From positions 1-64,000 of the forward strand of contig JADKHH010000026.1 of assembly GCA_016721905.1 (NCBI GenBank): a stretch of DNA of 64,000 bases, written 5' to 3'. Shown piece after piece: positions 21,495 through 31,281 of this stretch. A program made the translations under genes and the position numbers. How positions within the stretch are numbered: the first letter of the stretch is position 1; the number at the start of each line of letters is the position of its first letter. The notes under the pieces were generated by a model, which saw nothing but the letters and a program-made list of their open reading frames with translations, was not told the DNA's origin and ran no database searches. Source of the DNA: Candidatus Opimibacter skivensis. GTDB taxonomy: Bacteria > Bacteroidota > Bacteroidia > Chitinophagales > Saprospiraceae.

Positions 21495-24400
21495 AGTCCA
21501 TGTATTGGTATATGATCCCTTCCTGAGGGCAGGTCATACCCGGCACAAATGCACCAGCTACCTCTACGATATTAGTCACATCAACATCGCAATTATCACT
21601 CGCCACCGGTATTAAAGCTTGTGCTGCTGCAATACCTGCCGCATCACTGCATTCCAGTGTTACATCTAAGGCTCCTGCAACGGTCGTCCACGTTGGTGCT
21701 GTGTCATCGATGATCGTAATCACCTGGGTGTACACTGCACTGGTGTTTCCACAAGCATCCGTTACGACCCATGTATTGGTATAGGTGCCTGCTTGAGGAC
21801 ATGATCCTGCCACAAAAGCCCCTGATGTCTTTATTATGTTGCTGACATCTCCATCACAGTTGTCAGATGCCACAGGAAACAAGGCTTGTGCTGCCGCAAT
21901 ACCGTCTGTATCACTGCATTGTTTTGTGACATTCAACGCACCGGCTGAAGTTGTCCAGGTTGGAGCGGTATCATCTATGATCGTGATGACTTGCGTATAC
22001 ACTGCACTGGTATTGCCGCAAGCATCTGTTACTACCCAGGTATTCGTATAAGTGCCTGCTTCAGGACATGATCCTGCTACAAAAGCACCGGATGTCTTTA
22101 CAATATTCGTAACATTCGGGTCACAGTTATCGCTTGCCACAGGAAACAAAGCCTGGGCCGCTGAAATACCGGATGCATCACTGCATTGCTTGGTAACATT
22201 TAGCGCACCGGCAGCTGTTGTCCAGGTCGGAGCAGTATCATCTATGATCGTAATGATCTGGGTGTAAACGGCACTTGTATTTCCACATGCATCGGTCACC
22301 ACCCAAGTATTCGTAAATGTGCCTGCTTCAGGACATGCACCTGCTGCAAAAGAACCAGATGTCTTTACAATATTCGAAACATTCGGATCACAGTTATCGC
22401 TTGCCACAGGGAACATGGCTTGTGCCGCAGCAATCCCATCGATATCACTGCATTGTTTTGTGACATTCAACGCACCGGCAGCAGTAGTCCATGTCGGAGC
22501 TGTATTATCAGTAAGTGTAATAATCTGGGTATAAACCGCACTGGTATTTCCGCAGGCATCTGTCACAGTCCAGGTATTGGTATACGTACCTTCCTCTGGA
22601 CATGTCATACCGGGTACGAAAGCACCAGCGGTCTCCACGATATTGGTCACATCGCCATCGCAGTTGTCAGTAGCAACGGGTATCGCAGCTTGTGCCGCGG
22701 TGATTCCAGCAGCATCACTGCATTCCAGTGTTACATTCAATGCGCCTGCAGCGGTAGTCCAGGTCGGAGCGGTATCATCTATGATCGTAATCACCTGAGT
22801 GTACACCGCACTGGTGTTACCACAAGCATCGGTCACAACCCATGTGTTAGTAAATGTGCCTGCTTGAGGACAAGATCCTGCCACAAAGGAACCTGATGTC
22901 TTTACAATATTGCTAACATCTCCATCACAATTGTCAATGGCGATTGGAAACAAAGCCTGGGCATCAGAGATACCTAACGCATCACTGCATTGTTTAGTCA
23001 CATTTAATGCCCCGGCGGCAGTAGTCCAGGTCGGAGCTGTATCATCGATGATCGTAATCACCTGGGTGTATACAGCACTTGTGTTTCCACATGCATCTGT
23101 TACTACCCATGTATTGGTATAACTTCCTGATGCCGGACATGATCCTACAACAAAAGCACCGGATGTCTTAACGATATCTAAAACATTCGGGTCACAGTTA
23201 TCACTTGCTACAGGAAACAAAGCCTGGGCATCTGAGATGCCCGATGCATCACTGCATTGTTTAGTAATATTTAATGCACCTGCTGCAGTACTCCAGGTCG
23301 GAGCTGTATCATCGATGATGGTAATCACCTGGGTGTATACAGCACTTGTATTTCCGCATGCATCTGTTACTACCCATGTATTGGTATACGTTCCTGCTTC
23401 AGGGCAAGATCCTGGCACGAAGGAACCTGATGTCTTCACTATATTTGAAACGCTCGGATCACAGTTATCAATTGCTGTAGGAAACATGGCTTGTGCCGCC
23501 GCAATTCCGTCGATATCACTGCATTGCTTCGTAACATTCAACGCACCGGCCGCAGTAGTCCACGTCGGAGCTGTATTATCTGTAAGAGTAATAATCTGGG
23601 TATACACCGCACTGGTGTTACCGCAAGCATCTGTTACGGTCCATGTATTGGTATAAGTACCTTCTTCAGGACATGTCATGCCGGGTACAAACGCACCGAC
23701 AGTCTCCACGATATTGGTCACATCGCCATCGCAGTTGTCAGTGGCAACCGGTATCGCGGCTTGTGCTGCGGTAATTCCGGCGGCATCACTGCATTCCAGT
23801 GTTACATTCAATGCGCCTGCAGCGGTAGTCCAGGTGGGAGCAGTATTATCTATGATCGTAATGACCTGTGTGTATACCGCGCTAGTGTTGCCACAAGCAT
23901 CTGTGACCACCCATGTATTGGTATATGTTCCAGCTTCCGGACATGAGCCTGCTACAAAAGAACCAGATGTCTTTACAATATTCGAAACGTTTGGATCACA
24001 ATTATCGGTTGCTACAGGAAACATAGCATGTGCTGCCATAATCCCGTCTGCATCGCTGCACTGCTTAGTGACATTGAGGGCACCTGCTGCAGTGGTCCAG
24101 GTTGGAGCCGTATTATCTATGATGGTTATCACCTGGGTGTATACAGCACTTGTGTTGCCACATGCATCCGTCACTACCCATGTATTCGTAAAAGTCCCTG
24201 CTTCCGGACATGATCCAGCAACAAAAGAACCTGATGTCTTTACAATGTTGGTGACATCTCCGTCGCAATTGTCACTTGCCACAGGAAACATTGCCTGGGC
24301 ATCTGAGATACCTGTCGCATCACTGCATTGTTTGGTAACATTTAATGCACCTGCACCAGTAGTCCACGTCGGAGCGGTATCATCTATGATCGTAATGACC

Positions 24401-27400
24401 TGTGTAAATACGTTACTGGTGTTGCCACAAGCATCCGTCACCACCCATGTATTCGTATAGGTGCCTGCTTCCGGACATGATCCTGCTACAAAGGAACCTG
24501 ATGTCTTTACAATGTTCGAAACATTCGGATCACAGTTATCGGTAGCTACGGGAAACAATGCCTGGGCAGCTGCGATACCTGTCAAATCGCTGCACTGCTT
24601 GGTTAGATTAAGTGCGCCGGCAGCTGTTGTCCAGGTCGGAGCAGTATCATCTATGATCGTAATGATCTGGGTGTAAACAGCGCTGGTGTTGCCACAAGCA
24701 TCTGTCACTACCCATGTATTGGTGTACGTTCCTGCTTCCGGACATGATCCGGCTACAAAGGCGCCGGATGTTTTTACAATATTCGAAACATTCGGATCAC
24801 AGTTATCGCTTGCTACAGGGAACATGGCCTGCGCATCTGAGATACCTGTCAGATCACTGCATTGCTTAGTTACATTCAGCGCTCCGGCGGCTGTTGTCCA
24901 GGTAGGTGCAGTATCATCTATGATCGTAATGATTTGTGTAAATACGTTACTTGTGTTTCCGCAAGCATCCGTCACCACCCATGTATTCGTATAAGTGCCT
25001 GCTTCCGGACATGATCCTGCTACAAAAGAACCAGATGTCTTTACAATATTCGAAACGCTTGGATCACAATTATCGGTTGCTACAGGAAACATCGCTTGTG
25101 CAGCAGTAATTCCGGCTGCATCGCTGCACTGTTTAGTGACATTGAGGGCACCTGCTGCAGTGGTCCAGGTTGGAGCCGTATCATCTATGATGGTAATGAC
25201 CTGGGTGTAAACAGCGCTTGTGTTGCCGCAATTATCGGTCACTACCCAGGTGTTGGTGTAGCTACCTGCCTCCGGACATGATCCCGCAACAAAGGCGCCG
25301 GATGTCTTAACAATATTTGAAACGTTTGGATCACAGTTATCAGTAGCTATAGGAAACAATGCCTGGGCATCCGAAATACCGGACAGATCACTGCATTGTT
25401 TTGTAACATTCAAGGCCCCTGCAGCAGTAGTCCATGTCGGTGGCGTATTATCAATAATGGTAATCACCTGCGTATAGGCTGTACTGGTATTTCCGCAATT
25501 ATCAGTGACCACCCAGGTATTCGTAAAGGTGCCAGCTTCAGGACATGATCCTGCCACAAAGGAACCGGAGGTCTTTACAATATTTGTTACATCTGCATCA
25601 CAGTTATCACCCGCAACAGGAAACATGGCCTGGGCTGCAGCAATACCATCTGCATCACTGCACTGCTTGGTGACATTCAAAGCACCGGCAGCTGTTGTCC
25701 AGGTGGGTGCTGTATTATCCGTAATGGTTATGACCTGTGTATAGACTGCACTTGTATTTCCACAATTGTCAGTGACCACCCAGGTGTTGGTATAGGTTCC
25801 CGCCTCCGGACATGAACCAGCGACAAAGGAGCCTGATGTCTTCACGATATTTGAAACATTCGCATCACAGTTATCACTCGCTACGGGGAACATGGCCTGC
25901 GCTGCAGCGATACCAGCAGCATCACTACATTGTTTTGCAACATTTAAAGCACCGGCGGCAGTAGTCCATACAGGAACTGTATTATCAATGATGGTGATGA
26001 CTTGTGTATAGACTGCACTCGTGTTACCACAATTATCTGTAACTACCCAGGTGTTGGTGTAGGTTCCCGCCTCCGGACATGCACCAGCGACAAATGCACC
26101 TGATGTTTTTACAATATTGGAAACATCCACATCACAATTATCAGTTGCAGTGGGAAAAAGTGCCTGCGCTGCAGTAATCCCGGCAGCGTCACTGCACTGT
26201 TTAGTCACATCGAGAAATCCTGCGGCAGTTGTCCAGGTGGGTGCTGTATTATCTATGATGGTAATGACTTGTGTGAATACCGTGCTGGTATTTCCGCAAG
26301 CATCTGTGACGACCCATGTGTTGGTATAACTCCCTGCTTCCGGACATGAGCCGGCTACAAAGGCACCCGATGTCTTTACGATATTCGTGACATCGGCATC
26401 ACAATTGTCAATCGCTATAGGGAACATAGCCTGCGCAGCTGCAATCCCCGCTGCATCACTACATTGCTTCGTAACATTCAAGGAACCTGCACCTGTAGTC
26501 CAGGTCGGTGCTGTATCATCTATGATGGTGATAACCTGTGTATAAACTGTACTTGTATTTCCACAATTGTCAGTGACCACCCAGGTATTGGTATAGGACC
26601 CTGCCTCTGGGCATACTCCTGCAACATAGGCACCTGATGTCTTTACGATATTCGTTACATCAGCATCACAATTATCATTTGCGATGGGGAACATGGCTTG
26701 TGCGGCTGAAATGCCCGAAGCATCACTGCATTGCTTAGTCACATTCAATGCGCCCGCCGCAGTCGTCCAGGTTGGGGCCGTATTATCTGTAATGGTAATG
26801 ACCTGTGTATATACCGCGCTGGTGTTTCCACAATTGTCAGTGACCACCCATGTATTGGTATAGGAGCCTGCCTCTGGACATGCACCAGCAACAAATGCAC
26901 CCGATGTCTTTACAATATTGGTCACATTCCCATCGCAATTATCACTTGCTACCGGAAACATAGCCTGGGCTGCGGCAATACCAGCAGCATCACTGCATTG
27001 CTTTGTCACATTCAATGCGCCAGCGGCAGTAGTCCAGGTCGGAGCCGTGTTGTCAATGATGGTAATAACCTGAGTGTAGGTGGCACTTGTGTTACCACAA
27101 TTGTCCGTAACTACCCAGGTGTTTGTATAGGTTCCTGCTTCCGGACATGCGCCAGCAACAAATGCACCTGATGTTTTTACAATGTTTGTAACATTTGCAT
27201 CGCAATTGTCAGCCGCTACGGGGAACATAGCCTGGGCTGCGGCAATGCCTGCTGCATCGCTGCATTGTTTTGTAACATTTAAATCACCTGCCGCGGTAGT
27301 CCAGGTTGGTGCAGTATTATCTATGATCGTGATGACTTGTGTGAATACAGCGCTGGTATTTCCACAGGCATCCGTGACGACCCATGTATTGGTATAGGTA

Positions 27401-30400
27401 CCGGCCTCTGTGCAGGAACCTGCCACAAAAGCACCGGATGTCTTCACAATGTTGGTAACATCTGCGTCACAGTTATCACTTGCAATTGGAAACATGGCCT
27501 GCGCTGCTGCAATACCGGCGGCATCACTACATTGCTTTGTAATATCTAATCCACCTGCAGCGGTAGTCCAGACAGGAATCGTCTGATCGCTACCTGTATT
27601 GGAATAGGTCTGACCTGTCAATGCGTTATTGCAGGCATCCTTGACCGTAAATGTATATGTCACCGTCCAGTTGCAATCGGTACCTGTCACTTGTGTATCC
27701 GTCAAAGTAGCTGTAACTGATCCACCACATAAATCTGTATATCCTGTAATGGCATTAGTCGCATTAAATGGAGCAGCAGTAGCAGCGTCTACTTTACATG
27801 CATTGGTACCTGTGGTACCTGCATATGGTGCGCCCGTTAATGAAGGGGCTGTCTGATCACTTCCGGTATTAGAATAAGTTTGATTGGTTAAAGTATTATT
27901 GCAGACATCCTTCACTGAAAAAGTGTAGGTTACTGTCCAACTGCAATCTGTGCCGGTAACGACTGTATTTGTTAATTCAGCGGTTATGGTGCCGTTACAA
28001 TCATCTGTGTACCCGGTTATAGCATTCGTCGCATTAAAGGGAGCAGCAGCGGCAGCATTGGCCTTGCATGCATTGGTCCCTGTTGTACCTGCATAAGGAG
28101 CTCCTGTCAGGGAAGGGGCTGTATTATCAAGCACGGTCACCTCTTTAGTACAAACAGAACTGCATCCGTTTCCATCGGTCACAGTAAGTGAAAGTGTAAG
28201 GGAAGTATTACATCCGGAGCCCGCGGTTACAGAAACAGTCTGGCTTGTAGTACTGCCTGGAATACTTCCACTGCCCGAGATGCTCCACACATAAGAAAGT
28301 CCGCCCGGAGCTGTATAGACATTTCCGGTCGAAGACGGACATACCTGTGCAGCACCTGATACTGAACATGCAGGCAGGGTATTCACGGTGACCTTTACAA
28401 CATTAGAAGCCAGGGATTGAGTTGCGTTGTCCTGCACACAATCATTATCGACGGCATACCCAACACAAAAATAATAGCGGACGGTACCCGCTTCAGGTGC
28501 GCCGGATAAAGGCGTATAGGTCTGAGCTGTAGCGCCTGAAATGAGCGTAGCGCCTGCAACCGTATTACTATTAGATGTATTGTAGTACCATTGATATTGC
28601 AAAGTTGGAGTACCTGTTCCGGATCCCAGTGTCACTGTAGCCGTGAGCTGATTAGCAGCGACATTCTGGCAAACTGTCTGGTCTGCTCCCGGAGCAGTAG
28701 CTGTTGAAACAGGACACTTCTTAAACGAAGTGGACATTACAAAATAGCCGAGGCTGGTGATGTCATTTGAATTGACGATCGATGGACTTGATGCTGTCCC
28801 GCCAATCAGGGAGTATGATCCTCCTTGTGCATTGCTTTGCGCGATACCATCTTCATCGCCGAGCGCCGTTAGCCTGGTGAGTGAAACTTTCCCGGTAAAG
28901 GATCCGGAGTTAAGCGTTGCCTTCCAATATTCGGTATGGCTTATGCCTGTAATCGTTCCGTCAAAAGTGGCACCTGGTCCGGCATCTGAATCAAATGCCT
29001 CTGCAGTAACAACCGGTGAGGATGCTGATGAAACAGCAAGTGTATAAGGAAAATAATTACCTGAACTCTTTCCAACAGGGAATACATAAGTCCCTGTGCC
29101 TAGTGACCACTTGACCGGGCCTTTAATAAATTTGGTGGTAGACCCTGCTGAAATAGCAGAGGTAGCTGTGTTGGTGACGGATAGAAGATTGGTCGCATCT
29201 GTGGTGATGATACCACTGGTGAGTGTTAAATTTCCAGCAACCGATACAGGCGCGGCAAGGCTAACACCTCCACTTGTATTGGCGATCTCAAGACCATGAA
29301 AAGAGGTTGAAGTTGATCCACCTATAACTTGTGCGGCACCGCCGTTAAAGACCACCTTTCTGTTATTAGGCGTGAAGGTGATTCCATTATTCGTCCAGTT
29401 ACCTCCTGCATAGAGATTGCCGGAGGTAGCATTGAGTGTTAAGCCTCCGGAGGTGAGCAAGAGATTTCCTGCCAGGCCTCGATCCGATGATGGCATCGTG
29501 ACCACATTCGAATTTTGTATCGTTACATGTTGAGGAACACCAGCACCTGCTGTTGTGGAATTTCCTGTCCACTCTGCGCCCACGTTGAATGGCGAGGCGG
29601 TCGAATTATAAATCAGGTTTGATGCTGCACCATATACAATTGCGTTATTGGTGACACTTCCGGATGCATTTATCTGCAATGTTCCATTGAGGGCAACGGC
29701 TCCATTATTAACAATGGATGATCCAGTGGACAATGTACCGTTAACGAGGAGCTCGGTTGCACTTGATGTGTTACTGATCGTGAAAGATGCAGATGAGGTG
29801 ATGATAAATGATTTAGCTGTTGCTATCTCTACCTGGCCTGAGCCGGTCGGAGCTATGGTGACAGCGATTTGGTTAGGGCTTGCAAATCCCGGACTCTCGA
29901 TAGTCTGCATGGAATTTCCATTCATCAGCAATCCGTTACTACCGGAACCTGCACTCGTGACAGAGCCACCGGTATGGCTAAAATTACCTTTTACATTGAG
30001 CGTACTACTTCCAGATGCACCGCTACTACAAAAATCGAGTTCACCACCTGATACTGTAACATTACCATTTACCGTGATGTCCGGAGAACCTGTTCCTGCG
30101 GTAAAAACAAAAACACTGGTTCCGGAAATTGATAAATTATTTGTGATGCTTAAAGATGACGAAGTTGAAGTGCCTAGCTGAATATCCCTGCTTTGCGTAT
30201 TAGAAATAGTTAAGCTTCCATTGATGGTCGTTAGTGCGCCGCCAAAACTTAAATCAGCTCCAGGGTCTGTAGTCAGGTTGATGATCAAATGACCGTATGA
30301 GGAATTTGTAGGAAGTGTAGTAGCTGTTGAATTGATTTCAACAGTACTGGAATTTCCGAAAGATTCGATGCCTTGAAAGATAGTGGAGGCCCATGCACTT

Positions 30401-31281
30401 GTATTCTGATGTTTATAGGTTCCTCCGTTGTCAATTTGAAAAATGGCACTTGCACTGAGTGTAACAGCCGCAGGGGTTATTAAGGTTGCTCCATTTTCAA
30501 TCTGCAACTTTGAACCAGCTCCTGAGATTGCCCATGTGGAAGAAGTCGTCATGGTATGAGGCGTTGTACCACCGTTACCAGAACCTTGAATTATAAAATA
30601 AACACCGGAAGCTGTAAAGTCTCCTGAGACTGCAGAAGACCCAGTGCCGTTCCTTTCTGTATTCCAGTTGCCCGGCGTCTCTGGTGTGGAACTGGAGGTC
30701 GAGTAGAAAAATTTTGCTTTCGGTACTAACTCTCCGGAACCGGTAATGACTGCGCCCTGCGAATATCCGGTAAAAGCAACCTGGGCTAATTGCGTAGTGG
30801 TTAATCCATTTAAACCGACGACAATCTTGCCGGCATCTCCACCACCTGAAGTTTCGATGATACCTGTCCAACCATTGATAGTTAGTACTTTTCCTGATGT
30901 CCATCCCACACCTGAACTATTATCAAATGTAAGGGTATGAACACCAGTACCAAGATTAATAGTAGAATGATCAGTGAGCTGCAAGGTCCCCACATCTTCT
31001 GAATATCCTGTGGTAGCACCTGTGCTGAAAGTGCCACCGCCGAGGATGATTTGAGAAGAATTTGATATTCTTTCTGAAGCACTTATCAGGACTGTTCCTG
31101 CATTGATGGTGGTTGAGCCTGAATAGGTATTATTACCTGAGAGTACCAATTCTCCTGCACCGGCTTTAACAATGCCGAAGCCTGTGCTGATGATACCACT
31201 GATGGTCAGGTCGGGTGCTGATGATCCATCATCAGCTACTGTAAAAGTCCGGTTTGCAGCTAATGCGATTGGCGCGGACAT
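21376..31281 (-). CDS. Giant A, middle fragment: beta-solenoid, Ig-like domains and repeats 1-23
   Basis: The frame opens at an internal ATG (31281, MSAPIALAANRTFTV), preceded in the same frame by codons giving NNGAT. This continues the upstream fragment if one base is restored near 31297. It covers the rest of the beta-solenoid (autotransporter-like GELVLSGNNTYSG motif), an Ig-like region with DQTVCQNVAANQ, the SGSGS domain, two NACKA domains and repeats 1-23. At its 3' end the last ~45 residues are out of frame: the DNA still encodes a normal repeat, but one extra A at about 21515 (TATATGATCCCT where sister copies have TATATGTCCCT) shifts reading until an accidental stop at 21376. Reading frame and composition match both neighbours. 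Confidence 0.9.
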   Translation of the reverse strand: MSAPIALAANRTFTVADDGSSAPDLTISGIISTGFGIVKAGAGELVLSGNNTYSGSTTINAGTVLISASERISNSSQIILGGGTFSTGATTGYSEDVGTLQLTDHSTINLGTGVHTLTFDNSSGVGWTSGKVLTINGWTGIIETSGGGDAGKIVVGLNGLTTTQLAQVAFTGYSQGAVITGSGELVPKAKFFYSTSSSTPETPGNWNTERNGTGSSAVSGDFTASGVYFIIQGSGNGGTTPHTMTTSSTWAISGAGSKLQIENGATLITPAAVTLSASAIFQIDNGGTYKHQNTSAWASTIFQGIESFGNSSTVEINSTATTLPTNSSYGHLIINLTTDPGADLSFGGALTTINGSLTISNTQSRDIQLGTSTSSSLSITNNLSISGTSVFVFTAGTGSPDITVNGNVTVSGGELDFCSSGASGSSTLNVKGNFSHTGGSVTSAGSGSNGLLMNGNSMQTIESPGFASPNQIAVTIAPTGSGQVEIATAKSFIITSSASFTISNTSSATELLVNGTLSTGSSIVNNGAVALNGTLQINASGSVTNNAIVYGAASNLIYNSTASPFNVGAEWTGNSTTAGAGVPQHVTIQNSNVVTMPSSDRGLAGNLLLTSGGLTLNATSGNLYAGGNWTNNGITFTPNNRKVVFNGGAAQVIGGSTSTSFHGLEIANTSGGVSLAAPVSVAGNLTLTSGIITTDATNLLSVTNTATSAISAGSTTKFIKGPVKWSLGTGTYVFPVGKSSGNYFPYTLAVSSASSPVVTAEAFDSDAGPGATFDGTITGISHTEYWKATLNSGSFTGKVSLTRLTALGDEDGIAQSNAQGGSYSLIGGTASSPSIVNSNDITSLGYFVMSTSFKKCPVSTATAPGADQTVCQNVAANQLTATVTLGSGTGTPTLQYQWYYNTSNSNTVAGATLISGATAQTYTPLSGAPEAGTVRYYFCVGYAVDNDCVQDNATQSLASNVVKVTVNTLPACSVSGAAQVCPSSTGNVYTAPGGLSYVWSISGSGSIPGSTTSQTVSVTAGSGCNTSLTLSLTVTDGNGCSSVCTKEVTVLDNTAPSLTGAPYAGTTGTNACKANAAAAAPFNATNAITGYTDDCNGTITAELTNTVVTGTDCSWTVTYTFSVKDVCNNTLTNQTYSNTGSDQTAPSLTGAPYAGTTGTNACKVDAATAAPFNATNAITGYTDLCGGSVTATLTDTQVTGTDCNWTVTYTFTVKDACNNALTGQTYSNTGSDQTIPVWTTAAGGLDITKQCSDAAGIAAAQAMFPIASDNCDADVTNIVKTSGAFVAGSCTEAGTYTNTWVVTDACGNTSAVFTQVITIIDNTAPTWTTAAGDLNVTKQCSDAAGIAAAQAMFPVAADNCDANVTNIVKTSGAFVAGACPEAGTYTNTWVVTDNCGNTSATYTQVITIIDNTAPTWTTAAGALNVTKQCSDAAGIAAAQAMFPVASDNCDGNVTNIVKTSGAFVAGACPEAGSYTNTWVVTDNCGNTSAVYTQVITITDNTAPTWTTAAGALNVTKQCSDASGISAAQAMFPIANDNCDADVTNIVKTSGAYVAGVCPEAGSYTNTWVVTDNCGNTSTVYTQVITIIDDTAPTWTTGAGSLNVTKQCSDAAGIAAAQAMFPIAIDNCDADVTNIVKTSGAFVAGSCPEAGSYTNTWVVTDACGNTSTVFTQVITIIDNTAPTWTTAAGFLDVTKQCSDAAGITAAQALFPTATDNCDVDVSNIVKTSGAFVAGACPEAGTYTNTWVVTDNCGNTSAVYTQVITIIDNTVPVWTTAAGALNVAKQCSDAAGIAAAQAMFPVASDNCDANVSNIVKTSGSFVAGSCPEAGTYTNTWVVTDNCGNTSAVYTQVITITDNTAPTWTTAAGALNVTKQCSDADGIAAAQAMFPVAGDNCDADVTNIVKTSGSFVAGSCPEAGTFTNTWVVTDNCGNTSTAYTQVITIIDNTPPTWTTAAGALNVTKQCSDLSGISDAQALFPIATDNCDPNVSNIVKTSGAFVAGSCPEAGSYTNTWVVTDNCGNTSAVYTQVITIIDDTAPTWTTAAGALNVTKQCSDAAGITAAQAMFPVATDNCDPSVSNIVKTSGSFVAGSCPEAGTYTNTWVVTDACGNTSNVFTQIITIIDDTAPTWTTAAGALNVTKQCSDLTGISDAQAMFPVASDNCDPNVSNIVKTSGAFVAGSCPEAGTYTNTWVVTDACGNTSAVYTQIITIIDDTAPTWTTAAGALNLTKQCSDLTGIAAAQALFPVATDNCDPNVSNIVKTSGSFVAGSCPEAGTYTNTWVVTDACGNTSNVFTQVITIIDDTAPTWTTGAGALNVTKQCSDATGISDAQAMFPVASDNCDGDVTNIVKTSGSFVAGSCPEAGTFTNTWVVTDACGNTSAVYTQVITIIDNTAPTWTTAAGALNVTKQCSDADGIMAAHAMFPVATDNCDPNVSNIVKTSGSFVAGSCPEAGTYTNTWVVTDACGNTSAVYTQVITIIDNTAPTWTTAAGALNVTLECSDAAGITAAQAAIPVATDNCDGDVTNIVETVGAFVPGMTCPEEGTYTNTWTVTDACGNTSAVYTQIITLTDNTAPTWTTAAGALNVTKQCSDIDGIAAAQAMFPTAIDNCDPSVSNIVKTSGSFVPGSCPEAGTYTNTWVVTDACGNTSAVYTQVITIIDDTAPTWSTAAGALNITKQCSDASGISDAQALFPVASDNCDPNVLDIVKTSGAFVVGSCPASGSYTNTWVVTDACGNTSAVYTQVITIIDDTAPTWTTAAGALNVTKQCSDALGISDAQALFPIAIDNCDGDVSNIVKTSGSFVAGSCPQAGTFTNTWVVTDACGNTSAVYTQVITIIDDTAPTWTTAAGALNVTLECSDAAGITAAQAAIPVATDNCDGDVTNIVETAGAFVPGMTCPEEGTYTNTWTVTDACGNTSAVYTQIITLTDNTAPTWTTAAGALNVTKQCSDIDGIAAAQAMFPVASDNCDPNVSNIVKTSGSFAAGACPEAGTFTNTWVVTDACGNTSAVYTQIITIIDDTAPTWTTAAGALNVTKQCSDASGISAAQALFPVASDNCDPNVTNIVKTSGAFVAGSCPEAGTYTNTWVVTDACGNTSAVYTQVITIIDDTAPTWTTSAGALNVTKQCSDTDGIAAAQALFPVASDNCDGDVSNIIKTSGAFVAGSCPQAGTYTNTWVVTDACGNTSAVYTQVITIIDDTAPTWTTVAGALDVTLECSDAAGIAAAQALIPVASDNCDVDVTNIVEVAGAFVPGMTCPQEGIIYQYMDCDRCMWECVSSVHTSDHDHRQYCTDMDHIGRRVRCNIGM
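21515..21515 (-). other. Frameshift site 1 in giant A (one extra base)
   Basis: The plus strand reads GTATTGGTATATGATCCCTT here. Sister repeats read GTATTGGTATATGTCCCTT, so an A at about 21515 is inserted. The translation switches from CPQEG straight into the out-of-frame IIYQYMD, while the correct TYTNTWTVTDACGN continues in the adjacent frame. Confidence 0.8.
21699..23841 (-). repeat. Four-unit higher-order repeat, two copies of 1,071 bp, in giant A
   Basis: Units 15-18 (22771-23841) and 19-22 (21700-22770) have the same order: one LEC-type unit with GITAAQAAIPVATDNCDGD, then a KQC unit with SDIDGIAAAQAMF, then two more KQC units. LEC units are otherwise absent from this part of the array. 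One duplication of a four-unit block explains it more simply than two independent insertions. Confidence 0.7.

Larger units (their letters stand above)
10390..27579 (-). repeat. 64 tandem repeats of 89-90 residues (267/270 bp) in giant A
   Basis: 17,190 bp divided by 64 gives 268.6 bp, matching a mix of 89- and 90-residue units. There are two subtypes. KQC type (89 residues): WTTAAGALNVTKQCSD, IVKTSGAFVAG, CPEAGTYTNTWVVTD, CGNTSAVYTQVITI. LEC type (90 residues): MAGALDVTLECSD, IVEVAGAFVPGM, TCPQEGTYTNTWTVTD. Four cysteines per unit are kept, as is an acidic DNCDGDV segment. Units 1-14, 16-18 and 20-22 are KQC type; 15, 19 and 23-34 are LEC or close to it; 35-39 are mixed KQC/LQC; 40-64 are LEC. 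The family is HYR-like by pattern. The reverse strand carries many antisense open frames with the same period; these are artefacts. Confidence 0.9.

Noticed and set aside
5341..27400. Dozens of plus-strand open frames of 60-295 codons with regular spacing opposite the giant A repeats
   Set aside because: They repeat with the same 237/267/270-bp period as the minus-strand protein and are antisense shadows of codon composition. The minus frame carries the coherent domains and signal peptide.
10390..27579. CRISPR array, because of many regular repeats
   Set aside because: Units are 267-270 bp, continuous and coding, with no short identical repeats separated by unique spacers.
3732..31281. Three separate large genes in place of one giant gene
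   Set aside because: Domains are cut in mid-repeat or mid-solenoid at both joins, the internal fragments lack signal peptides, and correcting one base at each join restores the pattern.
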